In this document: in pieces, positions 13,240 through 13,357 of the stretch
Numbering within the stretch: position 1 is the stretch's first letter
Layout: every line of letters begins with the position of its first letter
Source of the DNA: an uncultured Ruminococcus sp.
GTDB lineage: Bacteria; Bacillota_A; Clostridia; Oscillospirales; Ruminococcaceae
Length of the DNA stretch: 13,357 nt
Assembly: GCA_900315975.1 (NCBI GenBank)
Contig: ONBA01000045.1
Coordinates: 1-13,357, forward strand
Direction: 5' to 3'
Position numbers and translations under genes: made by a program
Notes under the pieces: generated by a model
The model's input: the letters and a program-made list of their open reading frames with translations, nothing else
The model's database searches: none
Told to the model about the DNA's origin: nothing

Positions 13240-13357
13240 TCAACAAGCTCAAGCACCAGATAGAGAAACAATTATTGGTAATATAACGAAAGCAGAGTGT
13301 GAAACAAAAGCGGCTTTCCCCGATGTGAGCCCAAACTATGACTTGATAAAGGACTAT
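13223..13357 (+). CDS. Partial open frame running off the right edge, unidentified
   Basis: Forty-five codons are open on the plus strand between an in-frame stop at 13220-13222 and the window end, including QQAQAPDRETIIGNITKAEC and FPDVSPNYDLIKDY. The composition is plausible for protein. There is no start codon with a ribosome binding site, and another plus frame is also open across 13226-13285 (LEIVLNKLKHQIEKQ), so it may be a 5'-truncated or frameshifted gene. The family is not recognised. Confidence 0.25.

Noticed and set aside
1..13357. CRISPR arrays, tRNA or rRNA genes, intact insertion sequences
   Set aside because: No regularly spaced repeats, cloverleaf-like segments or complete transposase genes with terminal repeats were seen on reading the window.

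Overview
The window reads as chromosomal DNA from a Gram-positive, Ruminococcus-like clostridial bacterium (Oscillospiraceae/Lachnospiraceae type). The grounds are strong AGGAGG-type ribosome binding sites, a lipobox lipoprotein, membrane-anchored anti-sigma-like proteins, a CUT1-type importer without its own ATPase, and moderate GC content. This placement is inference; there is no rRNA or other marker gene.

Left edge (1-1076): the first codons of an unidentified gene on the minus strand face a complete LysR-family regulator across a compact divergent promoter region. A perfect 13-bp inverted repeat brackets the -35 box of the regulator's consensus promoter. Next (1077-1872) is a scrap yard: a terminator-like hairpin, a frameshifted coding relic, the 3' half of a serine recombinase, and an 84-base coding tail that abuts it on the opposite strand.

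Main region (1873-12932): nine genes, all on the minus strand, with gaps of 89 bases or less, several overlapping by one base. In transcription order: (1) an 808-aa lipoprotein with a propeller-like N-terminal half and a solute-binding C-terminal half; (2) an ECF-like sigma factor starting with TTG; (3) its probable membrane-bound anti-sigma partner; (4) a second ECF-like sigma factor; (5) a 557-aa protein joining an anti-sigma-like cytoplasmic segment, one membrane helix and a complete extracellular solute-binding domain; (6, 7) two CUT1 permeases; (8) a HlyD/RND-type adaptor with a very long coiled coil; (9) a protein with a MacB-like periplasmic core domain but few membrane helices. No ATPase gene is present for either the importer or the MacB-like module.

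The most interesting idea is that a solute-binding domain acts as a transmembrane sensor for an ECF sigma factor. The layout resembles the SigI-RsgI systems of cellulolytic clostridia, but with an ABC-importer binding protein as the sensing module. The binding domain of gene 5 lies in a 1.2-kb AT-rich island whose upstream edge falls on the domain boundary, which suggests the domain was swapped into an older anti-sigma protein. A paralogous binding domain sits in gene 1, giving two sigma/anti-sigma pairs and two receptors in one cluster.

Right edge (12933-13357): an untranslated leader region, a strong hairpin terminator, the last few codons of what looks like another binding-protein gene, and a partial plus-strand reading frame running off the window.
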